Shown: positions 30,756 through 40,115, counted from the first letter of the stretch. The stretch: 43,072 bases of DNA from Peptococcaceae bacterium (GCA_900756555.1 CAAEKP010000142.1:1-43072); one strand, 5' to 3'. Program-made: numbers and translations. Notes: generated by a model not told the origin, from the sequence alone.

Positions 30756-30785
30756 TTGTTTAGTATATATATTTTGTGATATACT
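30756..30785 (+). promoter_or_regulatory. Promoter of the DUF4143 ATPase gene
   Basis: TTGTTT (30,756-30,761) and TATACT (30,780-30,785) are spaced by 18 bases in a very AT-rich stretch, 24 bases before the start codon. Confidence 0.55.
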
Positions 30786-30808
30786 AAGAATGAGAGGAGA
30801 TGACAGAT

Positions 30809-31987
30809 ATGATTATGCGTGAAAATTATTTATCAAAGATTCGTCCATTTATTGGAAAGGATATAATTAAAGTATTGACTGGCATTCGACGCAGCGGAAA
30901 AAGTGTTTTGTTGGAACAAATTCGTCGGGAAATTAATAGCCCAAATACTATCTTTTTGAATTTTGAAGATTTGAGTAATCAACATTTGTGCGATTATCAA
31001 ACACTTCACGATTATATATGTGAAAAAATAGGAGATAGCCAGGAGCAGTTTTATTTATTTTTTGATGAAATTCAAGAAGTACAGGGCTGGGAAAAGGTTG
31101 TTAATTCTCTGCGCGTTAAATTTCAAGCAGATATTTATATTACTGGTTCAAATTCTAAGCTGTTATCAGGTGAGTTGGCTACTTATATTGCAGGACGATA
31201 TGTTGCATTCACCGTCTATCCTTTTACCTATGCCGAATTTAAGATGGTAAATTCTGCGTACACTTTTGATGATTATATTCAATATGGTGGAATGCCGTTC
31301 TTGTCCAGTGTAGACTTTGAGCCTGAGGTCGGCAAAAATTATCTGCAAGATATTTTCAATTCTGTTGTCTTAAAAGATATTGTCAAACGCAATAATATCA
31401 GAGATGTCGACCTTTTGGAACGTATCATCGCCTATGCGCTGGCTAATGTGGGCAGAAGTTTTTCGGCTAGCAGTATTTCAAAATTTTTAAAATCTGAAAA
31501 TCGTGCTGTGGCATCGGAAACAATCTTAAACTATCTAAAAGCCTGCGAAGATGCTTATTTGCTATATCGCTTGAAAAGTCAAGATATTAACGGAAAGAAA
31601 ATACTTAAAGTGAATGAAAAATACTATGTAGTAGATCACGGACTGCGCGAAGCGGTAATCGGAGCAAATTTGCAGAACACAGAAATCATTCTTGAGAATA
31701 TTGTTGGTCTTGAACTACTGAACAGAGGCTATAAAATTTGTGTTGGTCGGGTTGGTGAAAAAGAAATTGATTTTGTGGCTGAAAAAGGCGGCAATAAACT
31801 TTATGTACAGGTCTGTTATCTATTGAATGATGAATCCACGATTCAAAGAGAATTTGCCTCTCTTTTGGAAATTAGAGATAACTATCCGAAAGTTGTTTTA
31901 TATAAAGAAAGTGTTTTTAGGGGAAACTACGAAGGTATCCCTGCAATCAAAATTGAAGATTGGTTACTGGGCAAGAGTGAAGTCTGA
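30809..31987 (+). CDS. AAA_14/DUF4143 family ATPase
   Basis: The protein has 392 residues. The N-terminal AAA_14 domain has Walker A LTGIRRSGKSVLLEQ near residue 25, Walker B FYLFFDEIQEVQGW near 85 and sensor IYITGSNSKLLSGEL near 110. The C-terminal DUF4143 domain ends in a nuclease-like strand pair, EIDFVAEKGGNKLYVQV, near 325. In active PD-(D/E)XK folds the second strand reads ExK; here it is QVC, so nuclease activity is doubtful. The family is widespread, single-gene and little understood. ATG at 30,809 is preferred, 9 bases after GGAG. AT content is higher than in neighbours, which suggests recent transfer. Confidence 0.85.
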   Translation: MIMRENYLSKIRPFIGKDIIKVLTGIRRSGKSVLLEQIRREINSPNTIFLNFEDLSNQHLCDYQTLHDYICEKIGDSQEQFYLFFDEIQEVQGWEKVVNSLRVKFQADIYITGSNSKLLSGELATYIAGRYVAFTVYPFTYAEFKMVNSAYTFDDYIQYGGMPFLSSVDFEPEVGKNYLQDIFNSVVLKDIVKRNNIRDVDLLERIIAYALANVGRSFSASSISKFLKSENRAVASETILNYLKACEDAYLLYRLKSQDINGKKILKVNEKYYVVDHGLREAVIGANLQNTEIILENIVGLELLNRGYKICVGRVGEKEIDFVAEKGGNKLYVQVCYLLNDESTIQREFASLLEIRDNYPKVVLYKESVFRGNYEGIPAIKIEDWLLGKSEV

Positions 31988-32065
31988 TTTCTGCTACTCC
32001 AAATCAGCATAAAATATGTTATGACAAATAGGTCTTAAAAGTATGACTGTAAAGTCAAGTGAAAG

Positions 32066-32113
32066 CCGTTGTATGGTTTGGCAGAACTGAGAAAACATAC
32101 AACGGTATTTTTT
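32066..32113 (+). terminator. Terminator between the ATPase gene and lepA
   Basis: CCGTTGTATG and CATACAACGG form a perfect 10-bp stem with a 20-base loop, followed by TATTTTTT. Confidence 0.85.
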
Positions 32114-32135
32114 GCGGATTTTCCGCTGTTTTTCG

Positions 32136-32164
32136 TTGCAGTCACTACAAAAAAACGATATAAT
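32136..32164 (+). promoter_or_regulatory. Promoter of lepA
   Basis: TTGCAG (32,136-32,141) and TATAAT (32,159-32,164) are separated by 17 bases, a near-consensus vegetative promoter. The lepA start codon follows after about 107 bases. Confidence 0.75.
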
Positions 32165-32271
32165 ATAGTTTACGGAAATTTACAAACAGCGGCAACACAG
32201 ATCAGCGGATACACCGATGCGGCGTATATGGTGATGTGTGTTGCAGTACTTATAGAGGAGGACGAACAACT

Positions 32272-34068
32272 ATGCAGGAACGAATCCGCAATTTTTGTAT
32301 TATTGCTCATATCGACCACGGCAAATCTACCCTGGCAGACCGCATTCTGGAGTTCACCGGCGCGCTGTCTAAGCGTGAGATGGTGGATCAGGTGCTGGAC
32401 AATATGGATCTGGAACGGGAACGTGGCATCACCATTAAAATGCAGTCAGTGCGCTTGCACTATAAAGCTGACGACGGCAACGAATATATTATCAATCTGA
32501 TTGATACCCCGGGGCATGTGGACTTTACCTATGAAGTGTCCCGCAGTCTGGCTGCCTGCGAAGGGGCTATTCTGGTAGTGGATGCGGCGCAGGGCATTGA
32601 AGCGCAGACCTTGGCCAATGTGTATCTGGCACTGGAAAATGATTTGGAAATTATTCCGGTTATCAATAAAATCGACCTGCCCAGCGCAGACCCGGAACGG
32701 GTGCGGCAGGAAATTGAAGATGTGATTGGCTTGGATGCCAGCGAAGCAATTCTGTGTTCCGCAAAAGAAGGTATCGGCATCAAAGAAATTCTGGAAGCTA
32801 TCGTACAGAAAGTGCCGGCACCAAAAGGCGATGCCGACAAACCACTGCAGGCGCTGATTTATGACTCTCTGTATGATGCGTATCGCGGTGCGTTATCTTA
32901 TGTGCGTGTGGTGGAAGGCACTCTGCGCAGTGATATGACTATCCGCATGATGAACAAAGGCAAAGAGTTTGAAGTAACAGAGGTGGGCGTGTTTGCGCCA
33001 TCTATGAAGCAGGTAAAACAACTGCTGCCGGGCGAAGTAGGCTATGTGGCTGCCAGCATCAAAAACGTGACAGACACCGAAGTGGGCGACACCATCACCG
33101 ATGCGGATAATCCTGCCGATGCTCCGCTGCCAGGGTATCGCAAAGCAACACCTATGGTATACTGCGGTTTGTATCCGGTAGAGAACAATCAGTACACCGA
33201 GCTGCGTGATGCGCTGGAAAAACTGCGTCTGAACGATGCGGCGCTGATTTTTGAACCAGAAACATCGTCTGCACTGGGGTTTGGGTTCCGTTGCGGCTTC
33301 TTAGGCTTGCTGCATATGGAAATTATTCAGGAACGGTTGGAACGGGAATATGACTTAGACCTCATTACCACTGCGCCAAGCGTTATTTATCAGATTACGA
33401 AAACTGACGGCAGTGTGATTCAGATTGACAATCCGGCGCAGATGCCGGACCCGTCCAGTATTGAGATGATTGAGGAACCTTATGTAGCGGCTACCATTAT
33501 GGTGCCAACCGACTATGTGGGGGCTGTGATGAAAATTTCTCAGGACAAACGGGGCACCTTTACCAATATGGAATACATGACAGAAACCCGTGTGAACATC
33601 AAATATGAACTGCCTTTGAGCGAGATTGTGTATGATTTCTTTGACCAGCTGAAAACGCAGACCAAAGGTTACGCTTCGCTGGACTATGAAATGATTGGTT
33701 ATCGAGAATCTAAACTGGCAAAATTGGATATTCTGGTGAACGGTGAACTGGTGGATGCGCTGTCCTGTATTGTACACAGAGATAAAGCTTACGCACACGG
33801 CCGTCTGCTGGTAGAAAAACTGCGGGGGATTATTCCGCGTCAGATGTTTGAAGTGCCAATTCAGGCTGCCATCGGTAACAAGATTATCGCTCGTGAAACA
33901 GTGAAAGCGCTGCGCAAGAGTGTGCTGGACAAATGCTACGGCGGCGATATTTCCCGTAAACGCAAGCTGTTGGAAAAACAGAAAGAAGGGAAAAAGCGCA
34001 TGAAGCAGGTGGGTCGTGTAGAAATCCCACAGGAAGCATTCATGGCTGTTTTACAGTTAGATGATTAA
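32272..34068 (+). CDS. lepA: Elongation factor 4 (LepA)
   Basis: The protein has 598 residues, the standard length. The GTPase domain has IAHIDHGKSTLADRI near residue 10, the ERERGITIK switch I near 45, DTPGHVDFTYEV near 75 and NKIDLPSADP near 128. The domains that follow include the LepA-specific C-terminal part ending GDISRKRKLLEKQKEGKKRM. LepA acts on stalled or back-translocating ribosomes. GAGGAGG lies 10 bases before the ATG. It is transcribed alone. Confidence 0.97.
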   Translation: MQERIRNFCIIAHIDHGKSTLADRILEFTGALSKREMVDQVLDNMDLERERGITIKMQSVRLHYKADDGNEYIINLIDTPGHVDFTYEVSRSLAACEGAILVVDAAQGIEAQTLANVYLALENDLEIIPVINKIDLPSADPERVRQEIEDVIGLDASEAILCSAKEGIGIKEILEAIVQKVPAPKGDADKPLQALIYDSLYDAYRGALSYVRVVEGTLRSDMTIRMMNKGKEFEVTEVGVFAPSMKQVKQLLPGEVGYVAASIKNVTDTEVGDTITDADNPADAPLPGYRKATPMVYCGLYPVENNQYTELRDALEKLRLNDAALIFEPETSSALGFGFRCGFLGLLHMEIIQERLEREYDLDLITTAPSVIYQITKTDGSVIQIDNPAQMPDPSSIEMIEEPYVAATIMVPTDYVGAVMKISQDKRGTFTNMEYMTETRVNIKYELPLSEIVYDFFDQLKTQTKGYASLDYEMIGYRESKLAKLDILVNGELVDALSCIVHRDKAYAHGRLLVEKLRGIIPRQMFEVPIQAAIGNKIIARETVKALRKSVLDKCYGGDISRKRKLLEKQKEGKKRMKQVGRVEIPQEAFMAVLQLDD

Positions 34069-34111
34069 GTTGCAGGTTCATTGCAGTATAGAAGAAAATA
34101 GATAATTTATG

Positions 34112-34145
34112 AGAGCTTGTCGTAGCATTGCGGCAGGCTCTTTTT
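34112..34145 (+). terminator. Terminator after lepA
   Basis: AGAGCTTGTCG pairs with CGGCAGGCTCT (two G-U pairs) around an 8-base loop, followed by five T. Confidence 0.88.
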
Positions 34146-34161
34146 GCTGTAATGATTTTAC

Positions 34162-34190
34162 TTGCGGAGAGAGGCAGGTTAGTATACTAT
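34162..34190 (+). promoter_or_regulatory. Promoter of the ArsC/Spx-like gene
   Basis: TTGCGG (34,162-34,167) and TACTAT (34,185-34,190) are separated by 17 bases. An alternative -10, TATACT, overlaps it with a shorter spacer. Confidence 0.5.
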
Positions 34191-34253
34191 AAAAGAAGAG
34201 AAATAAGATACCATGCAGAGTGAAATTTTAAGCAAACAGAAAGGATGATTCCC

Positions 34254-34610
34254 ATGTATTTATTTATTCATTATCCAAAGTGCAGTACTTGCCAGAAAGC
34301 GAAAAAATGGTTAGAAACAAACGGTGTGGAATTCGTAGGCCGTCACATTGTGGAGGAAAATCCGGCTGTTGAGGAATTAACCCGTTGGATTGAACGCAGC
34401 GGTTTGCCGGTTAAAAAATTCTTCAACACCAGCGGTATGAAGTACAAAGAATTAGGCTTGAAAGACAAGCTGCCAGCCATGAGCCAGGAGGAGCAAATTG
34501 CTCTGCTGGCCAGCGACGGGATGTTGGTGAAACGACCATTACTGGTTGATGAAGATATTGTACTGATCGGGTTCAAAGAAGCGCAATGGGCAGAGGTGTT
34601 AGGAAAGTAA
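34254..34610 (+). CDS. ArsC/Spx-family thioredoxin-fold protein
   Basis: The protein has 118 residues. It opens YLFIHYPKCSTCQKAKKWLE, with a CxxC pair near residue 10, and shows LPVKKFFNTSGMKYKELGLK and LLVKRPLLV (the RP motif of the ArsC fold). Both sequence and length match the YffB/YusI-like branch rather than true Spx, which is about 130 residues. True arsenate reductases have one N-terminal Cys plus a conserved Arg triad, so arsenate reduction is unproven; a thiol redox role is likely. AAGGA is 8 bases before the ATG. Confidence 0.85.
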   Translation: MYLFIHYPKCSTCQKAKKWLETNGVEFVGRHIVEENPAVEELTRWIERSGLPVKKFFNTSGMKYKELGLKDKLPAMSQEEQIALLASDGMLVKRPLLVDEDIVLIGFKEAQWAEVLGK

Positions 34611-34672
34611 GACAGGTTCCTCAATTTTAAGAGTTTTTATTTGCAGCAAAGGAGCCATTAATGCATAAATCT

Positions 34673-34716
34673 AAAAAGCGATTGTCGCACAATTTTCTGT
34701 GCAGCAGTCGCTTTTT
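34673..34716. terminator. Bidirectional terminator between convergent genes
   Basis: AAAAAGCGA...CGCACA pairs with TGTGC...TCGCTTTTT with small internal mismatches. A-run and T-run on the two sides serve both the ArsC-like gene and the acetyltransferase gene. Confidence 0.8.
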
Positions 34717-34745
34717 ATTTTGCCAAAACGTTATTCGTACCAATG

Positions 34746-35954
34746 TTAAAAATAATCCGATATATAGGGTGTTTGTTGTTCGATGGAATCTTCCAGCATA
34801 TCAATGATAGCGTCGCTGGCTTGAATGCGGCCAATTTTGGCTAAGTAGTCAGGACGTTTATAGCCCATGAGCATGGTTGTCATGGTTTGGATGCTGATGG
34901 TATCTGCGCAGGGTTCTGCTACGCGAATCGCTTGCCCGCGTCCATCTTTTGCAATTGTGAGCAGAAAGGTTCCCTGGTTGCATTCCATAATGGGGTCTGT
35001 CAGGGTAAATTTCCACTGCCGTTCTACGGTATCAGGCTTGAAGGGATAGTCCGCGATGAAAGCGGAAAAATCTACGATACGTGCCATATAATAAGGCGAG
35101 ATGGTTTCAGTGATGCTGGCATCTTCCAGTAAAAACGCCAGAGGCTCATCAGTGTAAGTATCCCCTTTTACCTGATCAATCATGGAGAAGTGAGCCGACA
35201 CAAAGTTCCACAACCCAGTGCGGGCTTCTTCGTTGTTAAAAATCATATCTTTAATATGGAACACTTCATTGGCAATCCAGTAGATGAGATAGCCATCTGG
35301 TTCATTGTTTTCATTATAATAGATAGCGGCCATAATATCGTCGGAATCCCACAGCCAGTATTCATTCCAGGCCAGCTCGTCCCGCAGAATGGCACCGTGC
35401 GTATGCAGTGCGTAACGCTGGTAGGTTTGTTTCAATTCTTCACTGTCAGTTTTTACACGGCGCACATCGCCTGTTACCTGCTGGTTTTTTGGCAGCTGGT
35501 AGTCAGCAATTTCATAGGAAATTTTATCGGAGATAATTTCCCATCCTTTGCGGCGGTAATAAGGAATGGAGTATGGGTATAAATAGCAGATATACTGACC
35601 TTTTTGGCGCATTGTATTAAGCGCCTGCTCCAGTAATTTGTGCATAAGCCCCTGATTGGAATATTCAGGATAGGTGCCCACGCCGGTTAAACCGCCCATG
35701 CGATAAGTCTTGCCAAAAATCTGCACCTGCATAGGATATACGGCAACCTGGGATACCAGTGTGTCATTGTCAAACCAGCCCAGCACGTCTGCTTTTTCCA
35801 TAGTAGGAAACTTGGCGCGGATGATTTCTTTTTCCTGCCAGCCGATAGAGCTCAGCTCCTGGTCTGTTACCTGAAATACATAGCGCAGCAGCGCATTATA
35901 TTGTTCCAGATATTCACTGCCTACCGATTTCATTTTTAAATTTTTCTTATTCAT
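34746..35954 (-). CDS. Eis-type GNAT N-acetyltransferase with SCP2-like C-terminus
   Basis: The protein has 402 residues. An N-terminal GNAT domain includes the acetyl-CoA site GGLTGVGTYPEYSNQGL near residue 88, followed by a second GNAT-like part and a C-terminal SCP2-like domain from about residue 290 (WKFTLTDPIMECNQGTFLL). This three-part layout is that of Eis and related proteins such as Bacillus/Enterococcus members. Eis in Mycobacterium acetylates aminoglycosides; substrates in this lineage are unknown. AAGGTG precedes the ATG at 35,954. No mobile-element signs surround it. Confidence 0.88.
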   Translation of the reverse strand: MNKKNLKMKSVGSEYLEQYNALLRYVFQVTDQELSSIGWQEKEIIRAKFPTMEKADVLGWFDNDTLVSQVAVYPMQVQIFGKTYRMGGLTGVGTYPEYSNQGLMHKLLEQALNTMRQKGQYICYLYPYSIPYYRRKGWEIISDKISYEIADYQLPKNQQVTGDVRRVKTDSEELKQTYQRYALHTHGAILRDELAWNEYWLWDSDDIMAAIYYNENNEPDGYLIYWIANEVFHIKDMIFNNEEARTGLWNFVSAHFSMIDQVKGDTYTDEPLAFLLEDASITETISPYYMARIVDFSAFIADYPFKPDTVERQWKFTLTDPIMECNQGTFLLTIAKDGRGQAIRVAEPCADTISIQTMTTMLMGYKRPDYLAKIGRIQASDAIIDMLEDSIEQQTPYISDYF

Positions 35955-36034
35955 AGAGAACACCTTATTTTCTATTGCACAGCAAAATTGTTATCCTAGT
36001 TAACTTCTATGGGTTCCCGTTTTTTCCCTGTCAG

Positions 36035-36862
36035 TTACTGTCCGTTTTTGAAATACATAATCATTTCGTTGGTGAGGCTGAAGTTATCTGCTTCCATGGA
36101 AAGTTCGGAGCGAGGTACCCAGGCGGCCATGGATAATTCATCTTCCTCCAGCAGAATTGTTTCGTCGTCACCCTCCAATTCCGCAAAGAAACCCAGCAAC
36201 AGGGAGCCGGAGTGCGGCCAGGGCTGGCTTTTGTAGTAGCGGATATTTTTTACCGGCAGCCCCACTTCTTCCATCACTTCACGTTTTACCGTTTCCTCAA
36301 TGGTTTCGCCAATCTCGGCAAAGCCGGCCAGCAGTGCATAATTTTTGTAGTTGCGGCCCCGATATTTAGACAAAAGAATTTTATCACCATGTGTCAAGCC
36401 GATGATGACAGCCGGACAAATTTGCGGATAAGTCATGCAGTTACATTCCGGGCAGCGCATCATGCGCTCTTTGCTGTCTGGCTGCAATGGCGTACCGCAG
36501 CGTCCGCAGAAGCGGTGACGGTTGTACCAGTTGTGCAGATGAAACCCCACCAGTGCGGCGTAAGCCAGATGGCGCGGCCAAACGCGGCGCAGCTCATAGA
36601 TGCTTGTCATGGAGAAGGGCTGCCCCACTGGTTGTTCCCGCTGATTCAGCCAGTAGAAGCGGTCACTGCCGATAGAGAATAAATAAATCCATTGTGCTGG
36701 TGGTTCCTTTAAATCGCCAAAACGGGGAAAGCGAATGCTGTCATCGTCCTGTAAATGCGACAGTATCTGACTGTTGTTGTACCAGAGAATAAAACTGTTG
36801 TCGTCCGGTGGTTCTGGTGAGTAACCGTTATTAAATTCATAAGGTGAAATGTCCTGAATCAT
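36035..36862 (-). CDS. nudC: NAD(+) diphosphatase / RNA deNADding Nudix hydrolase
   Basis: The protein has 275 residues. A four-cysteine zinc ribbon (FCGRCGTPL, then MMRCPECNCMTYP) at about residues 117-145 precedes the Nudix domain with the box GFAEIGETIEETVKREVMEEVGL from about 178. The NudC-specific SQPWPHSGSLLLGF motif lies near 212. It cleaves NAD(H) to NMN and AMP and in E. coli also removes NAD caps from RNA. A good promoter lies upstream on the minus strand. Confidence 0.94.
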   Translation of the reverse strand: MIQDISPYEFNNGYSPEPPDDNSFILWYNNSQILSHLQDDDSIRFPRFGDLKEPPAQWIYLFSIGSDRFYWLNQREQPVGQPFSMTSIYELRRVWPRHLAYAALVGFHLHNWYNRHRFCGRCGTPLQPDSKERMMRCPECNCMTYPQICPAVIIGLTHGDKILLSKYRGRNYKNYALLAGFAEIGETIEETVKREVMEEVGLPVKNIRYYKSQPWPHSGSLLLGFFAELEGDDETILLEEDELSMAAWVPRSELSMEADNFSLTNEMIMYFKNGQ

Positions 36863-36893
36863 AAAATGGGGTTCCTTTCTGTTTTTATTTTCT

Positions 36894-36922
36894 ATTATAG
36901 TATGCAGTGTTTTTATTTACAA
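36894..36922 (-). promoter_or_regulatory. Promoter of nudC
   Basis: On the minus strand TTGTAA (36,922-36,917) and TATAAT (36,899-36,894) are spaced by 17 bases, a near-consensus vegetative promoter. The nudC start is about 32 bases downstream. Confidence 0.75.
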
Positions 36923-37036
36923 ATTCTCGTAGCACAATAATTTTTGTGTTAAATATTTTTTTCAGGAAAGGTATTCCACGCTGCGGAATAGAATGTAAAA
37001 ATACAGTGGTTTGAAACGGACGGGGGCGATTGTAAC

Positions 37037-38266
37037 ATGGGGCATATATTGGATTATATTGACTGGCGCGGTGATTTAACATTTGACCAGTCGCCGTTTA
37101 ATCTGGTAGATAATTTAGTGCTGAGTTGTTTGGGTTATGTGGTGCTGGACGGTTTAGTGAGCGGTTTTGATTGTCCGTACAGTATTTCAGTGGCAGAGAC
37201 GGCGGAGTTATTTGTGCAGCTGCCAAAGCCGGTAAAAAATTTGCGGGATCCTAAGGATGAAACCTTGCTGGTGGCGATGGGGCACAGCAACCGATTTGGC
37301 GCGCTGCAATTGATGTATTATGAAGAACAGCTGGATCGGGAAGCAGAAAAACAGTTTGCCGCCATCACTATAGCGTTGGGTAACGGCAGCCATTATGTGG
37401 CTTACCGGGGCACCGATTTTAGTGTGACTGGCTGGAAAGAAGATTTCAATATGACGTTTCGCAGTGGCGTGCCGGCGCAACTGGAAGCAGTGCGCTATTT
37501 GCGCCAAGTGGCAGAACGGACGACAGGCCCGCTGTATGTGGGTGGTCATTCCAAGGGTGGTAATCTGACGGCTTTTGCCGCTTCTTTTGTGGAGCCGGAG
37601 ATACAGGAGCGCATTGTAGCGGTATATAATAATGACGGCCCCGGTTTTTTGGAGGATGTGTTTGAGAGTGCCGGGTATCGCGCTATTTGCCAGAAGATAC
37701 GGACCTTTATTCCGCAGACTTCGCTGTTTGGCATGATGCTGGAACACGCAGAGCAGTTCACCATTGTGCAGAGCAGCCGTTTGTTTCTGATGCAGCATGA
37801 CCCGTATTCCTGGGTAGTGCAGGGGCCGGACTTCATTTATGTGGAGCAGGTAACTGCCAACAGTCGATTTTTGGATCACACCATTCGCGGTTGGCTGGCC
37901 AGCTTGCCGGCAGAGCAGCGGGAACAATTTGTGGATGCTATCTATGAGATGATTGCGGTGGAGAAAGCGGATACTCTACAGGATTTAGTGAAAAACTGGG
38001 TTTTAAACAGTGGTGATATTGTAAAAACGCTGCGAGATATGGACGGCGAAACTGCGGAGATGATACGGCGTACCTTGAAACTGCTGGCGCAGAATATTGG
38101 CCGCAGCGCTCAGACTATGATTTTAACCGAGCCGGCAGCAATGATGCAGCCATTGAAAGAGAAGCTGGAACAGCGCCCCATCGACCATACCTGGAAAAAG
38201 CTGCCGCAGCTGCTGCAAAAAATAGAAAAACAGCCTGTGCATCATGTTATCGGGCGGCATAAATAA
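37037..38266 (+). CDS. DUF2974 (Mbeg1-like) alpha/beta hydrolase-fold protein
   Basis: The protein has 409 residues. It begins ILDYIDWRGDLTFDQSPFN, the conserved opening of DUF2974 proteins, has YVAYRGTDFSVTGWKEDF near residue 120 (lipase class 3-like), and the nucleophile elbow VGGHSKGGNLTAFA near 170. There is no signal peptide. Substrates are not known; the fold suggests an esterase or lipase. The C-terminal 130 residues are helical and rich in Gln/Lys. GGGGGCG upstream of the ATG may serve as ribosome site. A terminator follows at once. Confidence 0.85.
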   Translation: MGHILDYIDWRGDLTFDQSPFNLVDNLVLSCLGYVVLDGLVSGFDCPYSISVAETAELFVQLPKPVKNLRDPKDETLLVAMGHSNRFGALQLMYYEEQLDREAEKQFAAITIALGNGSHYVAYRGTDFSVTGWKEDFNMTFRSGVPAQLEAVRYLRQVAERTTGPLYVGGHSKGGNLTAFAASFVEPEIQERIVAVYNNDGPGFLEDVFESAGYRAICQKIRTFIPQTSLFGMMLEHAEQFTIVQSSRLFLMQHDPYSWVVQGPDFIYVEQVTANSRFLDHTIRGWLASLPAEQREQFVDAIYEMIAVEKADTLQDLVKNWVLNSGDIVKTLRDMDGETAEMIRRTLKLLAQNIGRSAQTMILTEPAAMMQPLKEKLEQRPIDHTWKKLPQLLQKIEKQPVHHVIGRHK

Positions 38267-38287
38267 AATAGAAAGATGTTTCTATTG

Positions 38288-38337
38288 ACCGATTTGGTTA
38301 TTTCTGATATAGTTGAAATAACCAAATCGGTTTTTTT
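38288..38337 (+). terminator. Terminator after the DUF2974 gene
   Basis: ACCGATTTGGTTATTTC pairs perfectly with GAAATAACCAAATCGGT (17 bp) around a 10-base loop, followed by seven T. Confidence 0.93.
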
Positions 38338-38380
38338 ATGAACTGGTATTGATGAAGGGGCAAAGGAGGGAGCAAGGGTT

Positions 38381-39268
38381 ATGATTGAGGTGAATCATTT
38401 AACATTGCAGTATCCCAACGGCAAAGGTATTGTTGATGTTGACTTCCAGGTGAAGCAGGGCGAGATTATGGGCTATGTAGGCCCAAATGGTTCGGGCAAA
38501 ACCACAACCATCCGGTGTCTGTTGGGGTTTTCTCGGGCGGACAGCGGCAGCTGCGCCATCAATGGTTTGGATTGCAGTAAAAAAGCGCCGGAAATTCAGC
38601 GTTTTTTAGGCTATATTCCCGGTGAGATTGCTTTTTTAGATGGCATGAGCGGCGAGCAATTTCTGAATTTTCTATCAGCGCTGCGAGGCACAAAGGATAA
38701 AACGCGGATGCGGGAACTGGCCGATATGCTGGAAATCAAGCTTTCCGGCCGCATAAAAAAATATTCTAAGGGGATGAAGCAGAAGGTGGGTATCATTGCT
38801 GCCTTTATGCATGACCCGCAGGTAATTATATTGGACGAACCAACCAGCGGCTTAGATCCTCTGATGCAGAACCGCTTTATTGATTTGGTGCTGGAAGAAA
38901 AGGCCAAGGGCAAAACCATTCTAATGAGCAGTCACATTTTTGAGGAAGTGGAGCGCTCCTGCGACCGTCTGGTAATGATAAAAGATGGACGCATCATTGA
39001 ACAGGCAGACATTCATCAGCTGAAACAAAATCAACGCAAGGCTTTTGTATTGCAGCTGGCCTGTGCAGAAGATGCGGTAAAATTACAGGCAGCTGGCTTT
39101 GAAACCACATTGTTTGTGGCTGGCAGAGGCGAAGTGTTTGTGAAAGCGGGAGAGATGGATAACTTCATCAAATGTTTGGCAACTTTATCTGTACAAACCC
39201 TGGAGCCCAAAGAACAAAGCCTGGAAGATTTATTCCTCGACTTATACAGCCGAAAGGAGGAGGAATGA
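38381..39268 (+). CDS. ABC transporter ATP-binding protein
   Basis: The protein has 295 residues. Walker A GPNGSGKTTTIRCLLG near residue 35, signature YSKGMKQKVGI near 130, Walker B VIILDEPTSGLDPL near 150 and the switch His in LMSSHIFEEVE near 185 are all present. The domain order resembles BcrA/CcmA-type ATPases of ABC-2 exporters, with a C-terminal extension of about 75 residues. It overlaps the permease start by one base, showing translational coupling. The exported substrate is unknown. Ribosome site AAAGGAGG. Confidence 0.92.
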   Translation: MIEVNHLTLQYPNGKGIVDVDFQVKQGEIMGYVGPNGSGKTTTIRCLLGFSRADSGSCAINGLDCSKKAPEIQRFLGYIPGEIAFLDGMSGEQFLNFLSALRGTKDKTRMRELADMLEIKLSGRIKKYSKGMKQKVGIIAAFMHDPQVIILDEPTSGLDPLMQNRFIDLVLEEKAKGKTILMSSHIFEEVERSCDRLVMIKDGRIIEQADIHQLKQNQRKAFVLQLACAEDAVKLQAAGFETTLFVAGRGEVFVKAGEMDNFIKCLATLSVQTLEPKEQSLEDLFLDLYSRKEEE

Positions 39269-40065
39269 TGAATTTCACATTGTTTAAAGCAGACTGTAAA
39301 AACAATGCGGTAATTTTTGTGATTGTCATGTATGTGATGATGATGTATTTTTCTTTTGTCACCTATATGTTTGACCCGACAGACACGTCTGCCTTTCAGG
39401 GCATGGTAGATTTGCTGCCGGAAGGGCTGATGGCAGGCTTTGGATTTGACCAGGCTTCCACCAATCTGACCAGCTTTGTGATAAATTGTTATTACGGTTT
39501 TCTGGTGTTTATAGTGCCGCTGGTGTATTGTTTGCTGGTATCTCACCGGCTGGTGGTGCGCATGGTAGACAACGGCTCCTTTGCATATCTGCTCATGTCA
39601 CCCTTATCGCGGAGGCGCATTATTTTTACAAAAGGATGCTTTTTGCTGGCATCTATTGCGGGATTGTTTGTAATATTAACTGGCGGCGGCCTATTAGTAT
39701 GTCAGATTTTGTTTGGCAATATGCTGAATGTACATGTATTCTTTCAGGTAAATATCAACGCTTGTCTGTTGACTATGGTGGTGGGTATGATTTGTTTCTT
39801 TTACTCCTGTTATTTTAACGAATCCCGCTTGTCTACTACCTGGTCAGCTGGCATTAACATTGGTTTTCTCTTAATTTTTATCATGGGCGGCGTGTCGGAG
39901 CAGGCAGAATTTTTGAAAAAATTTACGATTTATTCGTTGCTGGACACAGAACGCATTTTAGAAGGGGGCAGCACTGCAGGAGTGTGCCTGCTGTTGTTTG
40001 TGATGATTGTGCTTCTGTTTGCCCTGAGTATTTATGTATTTGACCGTAAAAATCTATCCATTTAA
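39268..40065 (+). CDS. ABC-2 type transporter permease
   Basis: The protein has 265 residues with six predicted membrane helices. It starts MNFTLFKADCKNNAVIFVI, has an extracellular loop after the first helix (TDTSAFQGMVDLLPEG) and ends with a basic tail FDRKNLSI. This is the layout of single-gene ABC-2 permeases that work as homodimers with one ATPase. AGGAGG lies upstream and the start overlaps the ATPase stop; ATG one codon earlier is also possible. The ATPase, permease and following adaptor form one export unit. Confidence 0.85.
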   Translation: MNFTLFKADCKNNAVIFVIVMYVMMMYFSFVTYMFDPTDTSAFQGMVDLLPEGLMAGFGFDQASTNLTSFVINCYYGFLVFIVPLVYCLLVSHRLVVRMVDNGSFAYLLMSPLSRRRIIFTKGCFLLASIAGLFVILTGGGLLVCQILFGNMLNVHVFFQVNINACLLTMVVGMICFFYSCYFNESRLSTTWSAGINIGFLLIFIMGGVSEQAEFLKKFTIYSLLDTERILEGGSTAGVCLLLFVMIVLLFALSIYVFDRKNLSI

Positions 40066-40115
40066 AGTTGCCAACAGACAATGCAGCACAATGTGGATAA
40101 AAAATGGAGGGCGTC

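Noticed and set aside
34254..34610. Arsenate reductase as part of an arsenic resistance operon
   Set aside because: There are no arsB, arsR or acr3 genes nearby, and the CxxC opening suits the YffB/Spx-like redox group better.
34746..35954. Aminoglycoside resistance gene (Eis)
   Set aside because: The fold is Eis-like, but Eis-type proteins are common chromosomal genes in Firmicutes and no resistance can be claimed from sequence alone.
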